Below the pieces are notes generated by a model, which was given only the letters and a program-made list of their open reading frames with translations, ran no database searches and was not told where the DNA came from. The translations under genes were made by a program, and so were the position numbers. Below are positions 25,126-32,831 of a stretch of 64,000 nt of DNA, in pieces (the first letter of the stretch is position 1; each line of letters starts with the position of its first letter). Origin of the DNA: Rhodohalobacter sulfatireducens. GTDB taxonomy: Bacteria; Bacteroidota; Rhodothermia; Balneolales; Balneolaceae. The DNA lies in the NCBI RefSeq assembly GCF_022012475.1, contig NZ_JAKLWS010000006.1:62001-126000 (forward strand), written 5' to 3'.

Positions 25126-27674
25126 AACTGATCAACGAACTTTTTTCACCTTCGAGTTGGCGATTGGCTGGTCGGGATGCAAAACCTCAATGGAAAAGCC
25201 TGCTCCTTTACACGTCATCCATGATTGCAGGTATTGCCGCACTTGTGGCTATTTTATCGTTCAGGAGCGACGTGCTTCTCACGGTTAATGATCAATCAAA
25301 GGAGCTGCTGGGTGCAGACCTGGAGATGGATTCGAATCGCCCTTTCCCCGATGAGGCCATTGCCTTTATCGATTCCATAGGCGGAAGTGATGCAAACTCT
25401 ATAGAGTTTAACTCTATGGTTCTGTTCAAAAACAATGGTTCCACCCGCCTTTCTCAAATTCGTGCCATCGAGGGGCCTTTTCCACTTTATGGTTCGTTGC
25501 AGTCAAAACCTGCCAGCGCAGCAGATCGATACAAAGAAGAGAAGTTTGCCATTGTCGAAGAATCTGCCTTAAACCAATATGGTGTCCAGGTTGGGGATAG
25601 CATTCAGGTTGGAAATGTGACGCTAGAAATCGGTGGTGCATTAATCAGCGTACCGGGCGAAGCCGCTGCTTTTTCACTAATCGGCCCGAGAGTATATATA
25701 CCAAAATCGGTTGTTGAAGATTCAGGTCTATTGGAACGTGGAAGCCGGGTAGAGTACAAACAGTACTTCAAATTTGATTCTGAAGAGAAAGCCGGTGAGA
25801 TCGAGGAGGCGTTTGAACCTATTGCCGATGAATACCGAATCCGCACTGAGACGGTGGCCGAGGAACGGGAAGAGTTTGAAGAAGTGGTCAATAATCTATC
25901 CCGCTTTTTAGGGTTAATTGCATTCATTGCCATCATGCTTGGCGGACTTGGTGTTTCAAGTGCGGTATACGTATATATCAAACGAAAATCGAATACAGTT
26001 GCTACGCTTCGGTGCCTTGGGATTACTAAAGAGAAAATTTTGGCGACGTTTGCCATCCAGATCTCTGTGATGGGGCTGATTGGAGCGATTATTGGAACCG
26101 CGTTGGGTATCTTTATCCAGCTGTATATCCCGTCGCTATTTGAAGGACTCCTTCCATTTGAAATTGTTCAATCCATTTCCATTCCTGCTGTAACACTTGG
26201 TTTGATGACCGGTCTTTTGATCAGCTTGGTCTTTTCACTCTTGCCATTAATTACGATCAGTACTATTTCCCCACTGTTGACCCTCAGAACAGTTGAATTT
26301 TCTCCGATTAAAGCGCTGTCTAAACGGGCAAAAATAGTTTCTTTTTCCTCCACAATCCTTGTACTCATCACTGTGGTTGGATTGTTAACGGAAAGTTTTT
26401 TAGTGGCTCTCGGGTTTACGGGTGGATTGATAGCATGTGTCTTTCTGCTTTGGGGTGTTGCAGCACTGCTTATGGTGGTTATCAAAAAACTTCGCCTGAA
26501 ATCTTTCTCCTATACGGTGAGGCAGGGAATGGCGAACCTATTCAGGCCTAATAACCAGACTTCGATGCTCATGATTACACTCGGAATGGGCATGCTATTG
26601 ATTGGAACTCTTTATATGAGTCAGGATATGCTGCTTCAGCGAATAGAATTTCAAACCGGAGAGCAGATGCCCGACGCTGTTTTTTATGATATTCAAGTTG
26701 ACCAAAATCAGCCATTCCTTGATATTATTGAGCAGGGAAATGCTGAAGTCATTCAAAATGTACCTATCGTATCGATGAGACTTTCCAGCCGAAAAGGGAT
26801 TCCGGTTTCTGAAGTTCGTGAAGACACCACTCTGGACATCAGCGGCTGGGCACTTTCAAGAGAATACAGAGTAACATACAGAGATTCACTCATTGACTCT
26901 GAAACCATTATAGAAGGCGAATGGATTGGAGAGGCCGATGGAATCGGGTCCGTTGTACCGATCTCAATTGCAGACAATATCGATGATGATTTAAATGTAG
27001 CAGTGGGTGATACACTTGGATTCAACGTTCAGGGCGTTCCTGTAACGACTGTGGTTGCCAGTATCCGCGAGGTAGATTTTGACCGTCCTCAGCCCAACTT
27101 TTTTGTTCTGTTTCCAAAAGGCGTGCTCGAAGAAGCACCGCAGTTTTTTGCTTCGACTGTCAGAACAAATTCCAGGGAGCAGACTATAGCCTTACAACAG
27201 CAAGTAACCACAGAGTTTCCAAATATCTCCTCCATCGATATTTCTGTGGCACTTCAAAGTGTGCGAGAATTTTTGGATAAAATGGCTCTTGCCATCCAGT
27301 TCATGGCGTTCTTCAGTATTCTTACGGGTTTCATTGTCCTGGCAAGTTCTATCGCCATCAGCCGGAAACAGCGAACTCGTGAATCTGTACTTCTAAGAAC
27401 GCTGGGTGCCAATAAATCTCAAATCGGATCCATTCAAACCATTGAATACGCACTTTTAGGATTACTTTCAGGGTTGACAGGACTGCTGCTGGCCGTTGTT
27501 TCGAGCTGGGCTTTGGCATACTTTTATTTCGAGCTGGTCTTTGTTCCCGACCTGGTCACAGTTACGGTACTTTCTTTACTGATCACAGTTGCTGCAATCC
27601 TGATAGGCTGGAGTGGAAGCAGACATATTTTTAATCATTCACCTTTAGAAATTTTGAGACTTGAAACCGGTTAG
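25122..27674 (+). CDS. FtsX-like ABC permease (YbbP type)
   Basis: An 850-residue permease with an N-terminal membrane anchor, a periplasmic MacB-like region, two FtsX blocks (around residues 260-385 and 730-845) and a second periplasmic domain between spans at about 510-725. About ten spans are visible, matching the YbbP architecture rather than the four-span MacB/LolC form. It partners with the ATPase encoded immediately upstream (ATGA overlap). Such systems act by mechanotransmission on periplasmic or membrane substrates. A 55-codon membrane-protein ORF begins 2 bases after its TAG. Confidence 0.92.
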   Translation: MKLINELFSPSSWRLAGRDAKPQWKSLLLYTSSMIAGIAALVAILSFRSDVLLTVNDQSKELLGADLEMDSNRPFPDEAIAFIDSIGGSDANSIEFNSMVLFKNNGSTRLSQIRAIEGPFPLYGSLQSKPASAADRYKEEKFAIVEESALNQYGVQVGDSIQVGNVTLEIGGALISVPGEAAAFSLIGPRVYIPKSVVEDSGLLERGSRVEYKQYFKFDSEEKAGEIEEAFEPIADEYRIRTETVAEEREEFEEVVNNLSRFLGLIAFIAIMLGGLGVSSAVYVYIKRKSNTVATLRCLGITKEKILATFAIQISVMGLIGAIIGTALGIFIQLYIPSLFEGLLPFEIVQSISIPAVTLGLMTGLLISLVFSLLPLITISTISPLLTLRTVEFSPIKALSKRAKIVSFSSTILVLITVVGLLTESFLVALGFTGGLIACVFLLWGVAALLMVVIKKLRLKSFSYTVRQGMANLFRPNNQTSMLMITLGMGMLLIGTLYMSQDMLLQRIEFQTGEQMPDAVFYDIQVDQNQPFLDIIEQGNAEVIQNVPIVSMRLSSRKGIPVSEVREDTTLDISGWALSREYRVTYRDSLIDSETIIEGEWIGEADGIGSVVPISIADNIDDDLNVAVGDTLGFNVQGVPVTTVVASIREVDFDRPQPNFFVLFPKGVLEEAPQFFASTVRTNSREQTIALQQQVTTEFPNISSIDISVALQSVREFLDKMALAIQFMAFFSILTGFIVLASSIAISRKQRTRESVLLRTLGANKSQIGSIQTIEYALLGLLSGLTGLLLAVVSSWALAYFYFELVFVPDLVTVTVLSLLITVAAILIGWSGSRHIFNHSPLEILRLETG

Positions 27675-27676
27675 AT

Positions 27677-27844
27677 ATGACGCCCAATCAAACTGTTTGG
27701 TTGATATCATTTATCATTCTACTCGTTTGTATCCTGATTGCGCTACTTGTTTATATCTATACCGGTCACATTTTTATCGCCATAATCATTGCTCCGCCAA
27801 TCATTCATTGGATTCTTAAACATCGAAAAAACAACAGTTACTGA
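27677..27844 (+). CDS. Small two-span membrane protein, unknown
   Basis: A 55-residue ORF starting at ATG 27677, only 2 bases after the permease stop, and ending TGA at 27842-27844. Residues 7-28 and about 30-47 are hydrophobic, with IIAPPIIHWILKHRK at the junction to a basic tail (KHRKNNSY), which predicts a hairpin with both ends inside. No family is recognised. The tight spacing, hydrophobic code and absence of internal stops argue that it is real and co-translated with the ABC permease. An accessory subunit is inference. The following 118 bases show no gene. Confidence 0.6.
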   Translation: MTPNQTVWLISFIILLVCILIALLVYIYTGHIFIAIIIAPPIIHWILKHRKNNSY

Positions 27845-27962
27845 CACGTAATATTTTGTATTTAAGAGTTCTTTGTCTGTTTACGTTTATGCAGATTTTG
27901 ATGAACTTAGTAATAAGAGATAGAGCTATAACAGCACAAAATTCAACTAACTAAATACTCAA

Positions 27963-28829
27963 ATGAAAATCCTTGTCCCAATTGATTTCTCCGAGCGAAG
28001 CCAAAAAGCTTTACAGGTTGCAGACAAATTTGCACAGCTCTTTGACGGAACCATTACCCCCTTCTATTCTCATTTGCCAATATCGGAACTAGACGAACCT
28101 TATGCATTGGGTATGAGTTCTAAGATGTATCAAAATTTTGAAAACCTGGAAGAGAAGTTAAACAGTCGGGTGAAAGAAGTAGCAGAAAGTTATGTTGCCA
28201 AAAACAGACTTGAAGAACCCAACATTGTTCTGGGAAATCCTGCTGAAGGAATTATAGATGCCTCAGAGAAGTTCGATTATATTATTATGAGCAGCCATGG
28301 CCGAACAGGTTTTTCACGCTTTCTTTTGGGCTCGGTTGCAGAAAAAGTTTTAAGGCTTGCACATACACCGGTCATGGTGGTTGAGAACGAATCGGATGTA
28401 GGAGAATTTAAAAAAATATTAGTGACTACCGACTTTTCCGATAATGCAGCGGAGGCATATCCATATGCCATCAACATTGCTGAGAAATCAGGAGGTAATA
28501 TTGATTTGGTACATGTACTCAGTTTCGAACAATTTGACGAAGATGAAAAAGATCTCTCACTTCGAAAAATTCGAGAAGAACGCTTAAAACTGCTCGAAAA
28601 AGAACATTTTGGCCGTATTTCAGATCAAATGAGTAATCAAGTAATTGTTTCGAAAGATTCGGTTCATGAAGCCATTTTCCATCATATTGAAAATAATGAT
28701 TACGATCTGATTGTAATGGCTACAGTGGGTAGAACGGGTTTAAACTATTTGATGATGGGAAGCACAACAGCCAACACGGTACGACATGTAAAAACGGCTG
28801 TTTTAAGTGTAAATCCTAAAAAGAACTGA
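27963..28829 (+). CDS. Tandem universal stress protein (UspA x2)
   Basis: A 288-residue protein with two Usp domains, about 1-143 and 147-288. Each begins with an ILVPIDFSE/ILVTTDFSD strand and ends with an ATP-binding-type motif (SSHGRTGFSRFLLGSVAEKV and ATVGRTGLNYLMMGSTTANTV). Both keep the Gly-x-x-Gly-x9-Gly-Ser/Thr pattern, so both may bind nucleotide. Cytoplasmic. It starts at ATG 27963 and is followed by a strong intrinsic terminator at 28877-28915. Confidence 0.95.
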   Translation: MKILVPIDFSERSQKALQVADKFAQLFDGTITPFYSHLPISELDEPYALGMSSKMYQNFENLEEKLNSRVKEVAESYVAKNRLEEPNIVLGNPAEGIIDASEKFDYIIMSSHGRTGFSRFLLGSVAEKVLRLAHTPVMVVENESDVGEFKKILVTTDFSDNAAEAYPYAINIAEKSGGNIDLVHVLSFEQFDEDEKDLSLRKIREERLKLLEKEHFGRISDQMSNQVIVSKDSVHEAIFHHIENNDYDLIVMATVGRTGLNYLMMGSTTANTVRHVKTAVLSVNPKKN

Positions 28830-28876
28830 TTCAAATCTTGAAGCGAACAAGTATTTGAATTTTGTTAGAGCTTTCG

Positions 28877-28915
28877 ATCGTCCGCATTTCGTTAAGATTT
28901 GCGGACGATTTTTTT
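28877..28915 (+). terminator. Intrinsic terminator of the uspA gene
   Basis: A perfect 10-bp stem (28877-28886 with 28900-28909; arms ATCGTCCGCA and TGCGGACGAT), a 13-nt loop and a T-run at 28909-28915. It lies 47 bases after the Usp stop and its T-run touches the stop of the convergent FadL-like gene. Confidence 0.9.
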
Positions 28916-30455
28916 ACATCCTCACACGAATGGTCCCCAAAACCTGCCATTGGTCTACAGTTCTGTTTGCAGTTTCTGATCTAAAATTAACCCCCGGCAA
29001 ATTATCCGGCAGAGGTTCGTAATTATAATCACCATAATCGTAAACGGTGGATTCTTCATCCCACGTTAAGTAACGTGCAGCCGCTTCAAAACGAACGCCA
29101 TTTCCAATTGCAAATCCCGCTCCTAATGAGTAAGCCGTTCTGTCATCTATTCCATCTTCAAAGCGACTGGGTTTAAAACTGTATCCGCCCCGCACGGTTA
29201 AAGCTGGGTTTAATTCGTACTCTACCCCTGCTCTGTAGCTCCATACTGGCTGGAAAGCTTCCTGGATGAATTCATTTTCTATGACTTCATCTTCAAATAG
29301 ATCACTCTCTTCAAACTCAATCTCGGTACTTGAATAATCTACATACTCTGCGGAAAAAGATACAGACAATCCTGACAGATCCTGTACTGCCGCGCCGATG
29401 GCCAGCATTCCGGGGTAGTTTACATTGTAGGAAAATTCACTGTCCGTACCATCGCTGAATTCGGTGCCATTGTCGAATGTAGTTGTAACAGTGGCATCAA
29501 ACTCTTCATCAATAGTAATTTTTGTGGGAAGCGTGTAACTAACACCTACATTGAAATTCTCAGTCAGTTTGTAAAGAAGACCGGCCCGGGCCCGAAAACC
29601 GTTGTACCGGGTATTCAGGTTATCATCCAAAATTATATTGTCGATATCCGTATCAAAGGTGCCATCATCATCACTATCAATAATCTGGCTGTTGTAATCA
29701 TTAAATTCATCGACCTCCTGGAAAATTCGATCGTACTCGAAATTGCCTGATAACAAACCAATACTTGCACCAACCATCAGATTTTTTTGGAATTCGGTCG
29801 CAAAAAAGAGTGAATACTCGCCGCCGCCGCCACCCTGAAAAATTTCACCCTGTTGGCGAATGCCCAGGAAATCGTCAAAATCATCAAAACCTATTCGAAA
29901 GATAGACTCATCCCAATCCTCAAATTCATCGCCATAATCTGTTGCAAATGTATTAAACGCAATATTCTGATAAGGTGACCCATCCGTTTTGAACTGATCG
30001 GTAATAGTACTCTGCTCATTCCGTGCGCTAAATCCCAATGCCCTGTTAAATGTGGTGTGCCTTGAATATGCGGCGCCGATCACAAAACTTCCCTGCTGTG
30101 TCGGGAATGTGTACAAAAATCCAATGTTCGACAGGTTAAACTGATTATTATCCTGTATTTGTGAGTTGCTGAAGTAAGTGGCATCCTCCTGAACAGTTCC
30201 ATAGGATAATCCAAAATCAAAATAACTTTTGTCAAAGAGCGCCATACTTGCCGGGTTATCCATAAAAGATCCAATACCCGATTTTGCAGCTGTACCCGGC
30301 ATTATGATTGAAATGGGATCAAAGGAAGCCCCCTGGTCTCCAAAAAGAACGGCCTGGTTACTGTATAAAAGGCTGTTATTATCATGCTGTGAAAAGGCCT
30401 TATCAACACCAAACAGAAGAACAAACAGGATGATTATTTTTAAAATTTTTCGCAT
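28914..30455 (-). CDS. Outer-membrane transport protein, OmpP1/FadL/TodX family
   Basis: A 513-residue beta-barrel with a signal peptide (residues 1-22, ending AFSQ). The N-terminal segment ends in GSFMDNPASMALF, the Asn-Pro-Ala motif where FadL proteins read YNPA, and the rest alternates hydrophobic strands with Asp/Asn-rich loops. The C-terminal strands (RFEAAARYLTW and QVLGTIRVRM) fit a barrel. FadL channels take up fatty acids and other hydrophobic compounds; the ligand here is unknown. The loops are unusually acidic (for example the Asp-rich stretch near residues 260-285). Start ATG 30453-30455. Confidence 0.85.
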   Translation of the reverse strand: MRKILKIIILFVLLFGVDKAFSQHDNNSLLYSNQAVLFGDQGASFDPISIIMPGTAAKSGIGSFMDNPASMALFDKSYFDFGLSYGTVQEDATYFSNSQIQDNNQFNLSNIGFLYTFPTQQGSFVIGAAYSRHTTFNRALGFSARNEQSTITDQFKTDGSPYQNIAFNTFATDYGDEFEDWDESIFRIGFDDFDDFLGIRQQGEIFQGGGGGEYSLFFATEFQKNLMVGASIGLLSGNFEYDRIFQEVDEFNDYNSQIIDSDDDGTFDTDIDNIILDDNLNTRYNGFRARAGLLYKLTENFNVGVSYTLPTKITIDEEFDATVTTTFDNGTEFSDGTDSEFSYNVNYPGMLAIGAAVQDLSGLSVSFSAEYVDYSSTEIEFEESDLFEDEVIENEFIQEAFQPVWSYRAGVEYELNPALTVRGGYSFKPSRFEDGIDDRTAYSLGAGFAIGNGVRFEAAARYLTWDEESTVYDYGDYNYEPLPDNLPGVNFRSETANRTVDQWQVLGTIRVRM

Positions 30456-30507
30456 AGCTCGCCTACCTTAGATGATTTATACACTTTGAAATGTTACGAA
30501 GCCAAAG

Positions 30508-32085
30508 TTAGTTTCTGTCTCTCGAAGTTGAGGAGGACCGGCTTCTGCTTGAAGATCCCCGACTCTTACTAGACGATGATGAACTTCGGCTTGATCGGAC
30601 GGTAGATCGGTTTGAATTATTAGACCTGGACCGAGTTACACTAGACGATCGTTTGCTCGATGATGACGATCGATTGACGGATGATCTGCTGTTATTGTTA
30701 GATCGGCTTGTTCCAATGATCGACTTGTAAACATCCCGAACAGCCTTGTTGTTAAAAAAGCTGGAACTTCTGTCTCTTGATTGTCGGGTGTATCTCTGGT
30801 TTGGTGACTCTGCCTTCTGTTCTAACAAGCTATTTCTAATCGAGTTAAGCGATCGTTCTCTGCGTGTTTGAGGGCGATTAGACTCAACTGCATTTCGGTT
30901 GTTGGCATTGTTATAACTTCTAATGCGATTATTTACCGTTGCTGACCGATCACGCGAATTAATATCAACTCGCTGATTTACTGTATTTCGATTTCGATCA
31001 TTATCACGATTTCTTATGATCGACGTTCCACGGCTTATGATCACTCCCTCACTGCCTACATTCGCCCGTGATTGACTTGAGGATCGGCTCCGGTTTACAG
31101 TTCCGTTATTACTTCGATTATTTGACGATGATCTGCTTCTGTTCACAGTACCATTACTTCGGCTTGAAGAAGATGACCGACTGCGATTTACAGTGCCGTT
31201 ACTTCTTGATCGGTTTGATGAACCCCGGTTCACGGTTCCCCGACTGTTTGAGTTGCTTCCTGATCGACTTCTCACAGTTGAGGATGACCTGGAGCGGGTT
31301 GTTCCGCTGGATCGATTTACAGTACCACGGCTTCGTGTTGTCGATACATTTCTGGATCTTGCATTCGACCGTATATCACTTCTGTTCGCTGTATTTCTTA
31401 CCCTCGCATCAGATCGTGTTCTGCGAACTGTTTCTGATCCGCGAGATGACAAGCCGTTGTTCCTGGGGCCGTAATTACGGCTGGTTCCACGAGATCCGTT
31501 ATAGATTACAAACGTATTGCCGTAATAGGGTCGATAGCCCCAACCATAGTAACCTCCGTAATACGGGTAGTAACCGGGATATGCGTAATAGTCATAAAAC
31601 GGGTGGTAAGCATATCGATGACGCCAGCTGTTCCATCCCCAACCAAAGTGAAATCCAATTGAGAAGTTCCAGGAATCGAAATAGGAATAGTATGGATAAT
31701 GTGGATAGTAATAAGAGTGAAACGGTGAATATCCACGGCCATAGTATTGATTCAAGGTATAGTGCCGAACGTACGGATCGTGTGCAAGGGTAGCACCGTA
31801 CTCTTCGTACCATCTTTTTGCTTCATAATCTTTAAAATAATAAGCCTCGGCATCCGACCATCCGTCATCGTAACCCAGCGTATAGTCTTCTTCATTTACA
31901 ACCTGGTCGCCCCGTTCTTCTACAGATCTTTCACTCGATGCAACTCTTTCTGTATTGCTATCAGATGAATAGTATCCGTTTCCGGGATAGGAACTATAGG
32001 TAGTTCGAAGCTGAGTATAGCAGCTCGTTGCAGTCATCGCCAGTACTGCAATCAAAAAAGTGGTGATTTTCTTCGAATGTCTCAT
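30508..32085 (-). CDS. Tyr-rich / Arg-Ser-repeat low-complexity lipoprotein
   Basis: A 525-residue protein with three parts. Residues 1-22 are a lipoprotein-type signal ending TATSC, so Cys22 should be lipidated. Residues about 65-200 are very rich in Tyr, Trp, His and Gly, with many YYPYY-like runs. Residues about 200-525 are low-complexity Arg/Ser/Asn, including five copies of GTVNR separated by RSRSSS tracts (around 31090-31330 in DNA). A short non-repetitive island (NKAVRDVYKSIIG) interrupts the tail. No enzyme domain is seen. It is presumably on the outer membrane, and the positive tail could bind nucleic acid, LPS or polyanions; this is inference. Expressed in the same direction as the downstream FadL gene (52 bases apart). 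Confidence 0.75.
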   Translation of the reverse strand: MRHSKKITTFLIAVLAMTATSCYTQLRTTYSSYPGNGYYSSDSNTERVASSERSVEERGDQVVNEEDYTLGYDDGWSDAEAYYFKDYEAKRWYEEYGATLAHDPYVRHYTLNQYYGRGYSPFHSYYYPHYPYYSYFDSWNFSIGFHFGWGWNSWRHRYAYHPFYDYYAYPGYYPYYGGYYGWGYRPYYGNTFVIYNGSRGTSRNYGPRNNGLSSRGSETVRRTRSDARVRNTANRSDIRSNARSRNVSTTRSRGTVNRSSGTTRSRSSSTVRSRSGSNSNSRGTVNRGSSNRSRSNGTVNRSRSSSSSRSNGTVNRSRSSSNNRSNNGTVNRSRSSSQSRANVGSEGVIISRGTSIIRNRDNDRNRNTVNQRVDINSRDRSATVNNRIRSYNNANNRNAVESNRPQTRRERSLNSIRNSLLEQKAESPNQRYTRQSRDRSSSFFNNKAVRDVYKSIIGTSRSNNNSRSSVNRSSSSSKRSSSVTRSRSNNSNRSTVRSSRSSSSSSKSRGSSSRSRSSSTSRDRN

Positions 32086-32185
32086 AATAGCCTCCGGAAT
32101 TACCGTGAATTTCTTTTCTTATTTTAAAATACAACATAAATGAACAATCGACTATCACATAACCATGTGATGCGATTTCACATCT

Positions 32186-32818
32186 CTATATTTCGCCACG
32201 GAGGGATTTTGCAATGACCTCTGCTTTTGAGTTAACGTGTAATTTCTTATAAATGTTTCGTATGTGAGCGCGCACTGTGTCGATTGAAATATCGTACCGG
32301 TCGGCAATCAATTTATAGCTCAGTCCGTCAACCAAGCCGTTCACGATATCCTGCTCACGTGCTGTTAAATCACTTTTTGGTTTCTTTTCAGGCTCTGGTT
32401 TATTGAAATGTTCGATAACCTTTCGGGCAATCTGTGGAGACATTGGCGCACCACCGGCAACCAGGTTTTCTATCGATTCTTTGATTTCGGGCAGAGAGGT
32501 ATGTTTCAACAGGTACCCCGAAGCGCCGGCAACCAGGGAATCAAAGATTTTATGTGAATCGTGGTAAACGGTTAGCATGATAATCTCAATATCCGGGTAT
32601 TCTTTTTTAATGATGCCAATCCCTTTAATTCCCGACATTCCAGGCAATTGAATATCCATCAATATTACATCCGGAGGTTCGTGCTCTTTGAGATGATCGA
32701 GCATCTCTTCGACTGAATCCACGGCCACCTTACAACTCATTGATTCCTGCATATCGAGAAATCTCTGAATCAAATTCCTGATCTTCACATTATCTTCTAC
32801 TATTCCGATGTTAATCAT
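32186..32818 (-). CDS. NarL/FixJ-family response regulator
   Basis: A 210-residue two-component regulator. The receiver domain (1-120) has the acidic pair Glu8/Asp9, phospho-acceptor Asp55 in VILMDIQLPG and the Thr/Lys switch region (MLTVY, LLKHTS). The LuxR-type HTH occupies about 145-205, with LTAREQDIVNGLVDGLSYKLIAD and the helix SIDTVRAHIRNIYKKL. It follows the sensor kinase gene by 13 bases and has GGAG just upstream of its ATG, so the two form one operon and are almost certainly cognate. Target genes are not shown, but the RS-repeat lipoprotein and FadL genes lie directly downstream on the same strand. Confidence 0.95.
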   Translation of the reverse strand: MINIGIVEDNVKIRNLIQRFLDMQESMSCKVAVDSVEEMLDHLKEHEPPDVILMDIQLPGMSGIKGIGIIKKEYPDIEIIMLTVYHDSHKIFDSLVAGASGYLLKHTSLPEIKESIENLVAGGAPMSPQIARKVIEHFNKPEPEKKPKSDLTAREQDIVNGLVDGLSYKLIADRYDISIDTVRAHIRNIYKKLHVNSKAEVIAKSLRGEI

Positions 32819-32831
32819 GGCTATTCTCCGT

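Noticed and set aside
31060-31330. CRISPR-like array
   Set aside because: The repeats encode GTVNR units in a continuous reading frame, are degenerate and have no constant-length spacers.
31068-31793. A 241-codon open frame on the plus strand opposite the RS-repeat lipoprotein
   Set aside because: It is created by the repetitive codons of the real gene on the other strand; its composition is that of an antisense shadow and it has no signal, domain or promoter.
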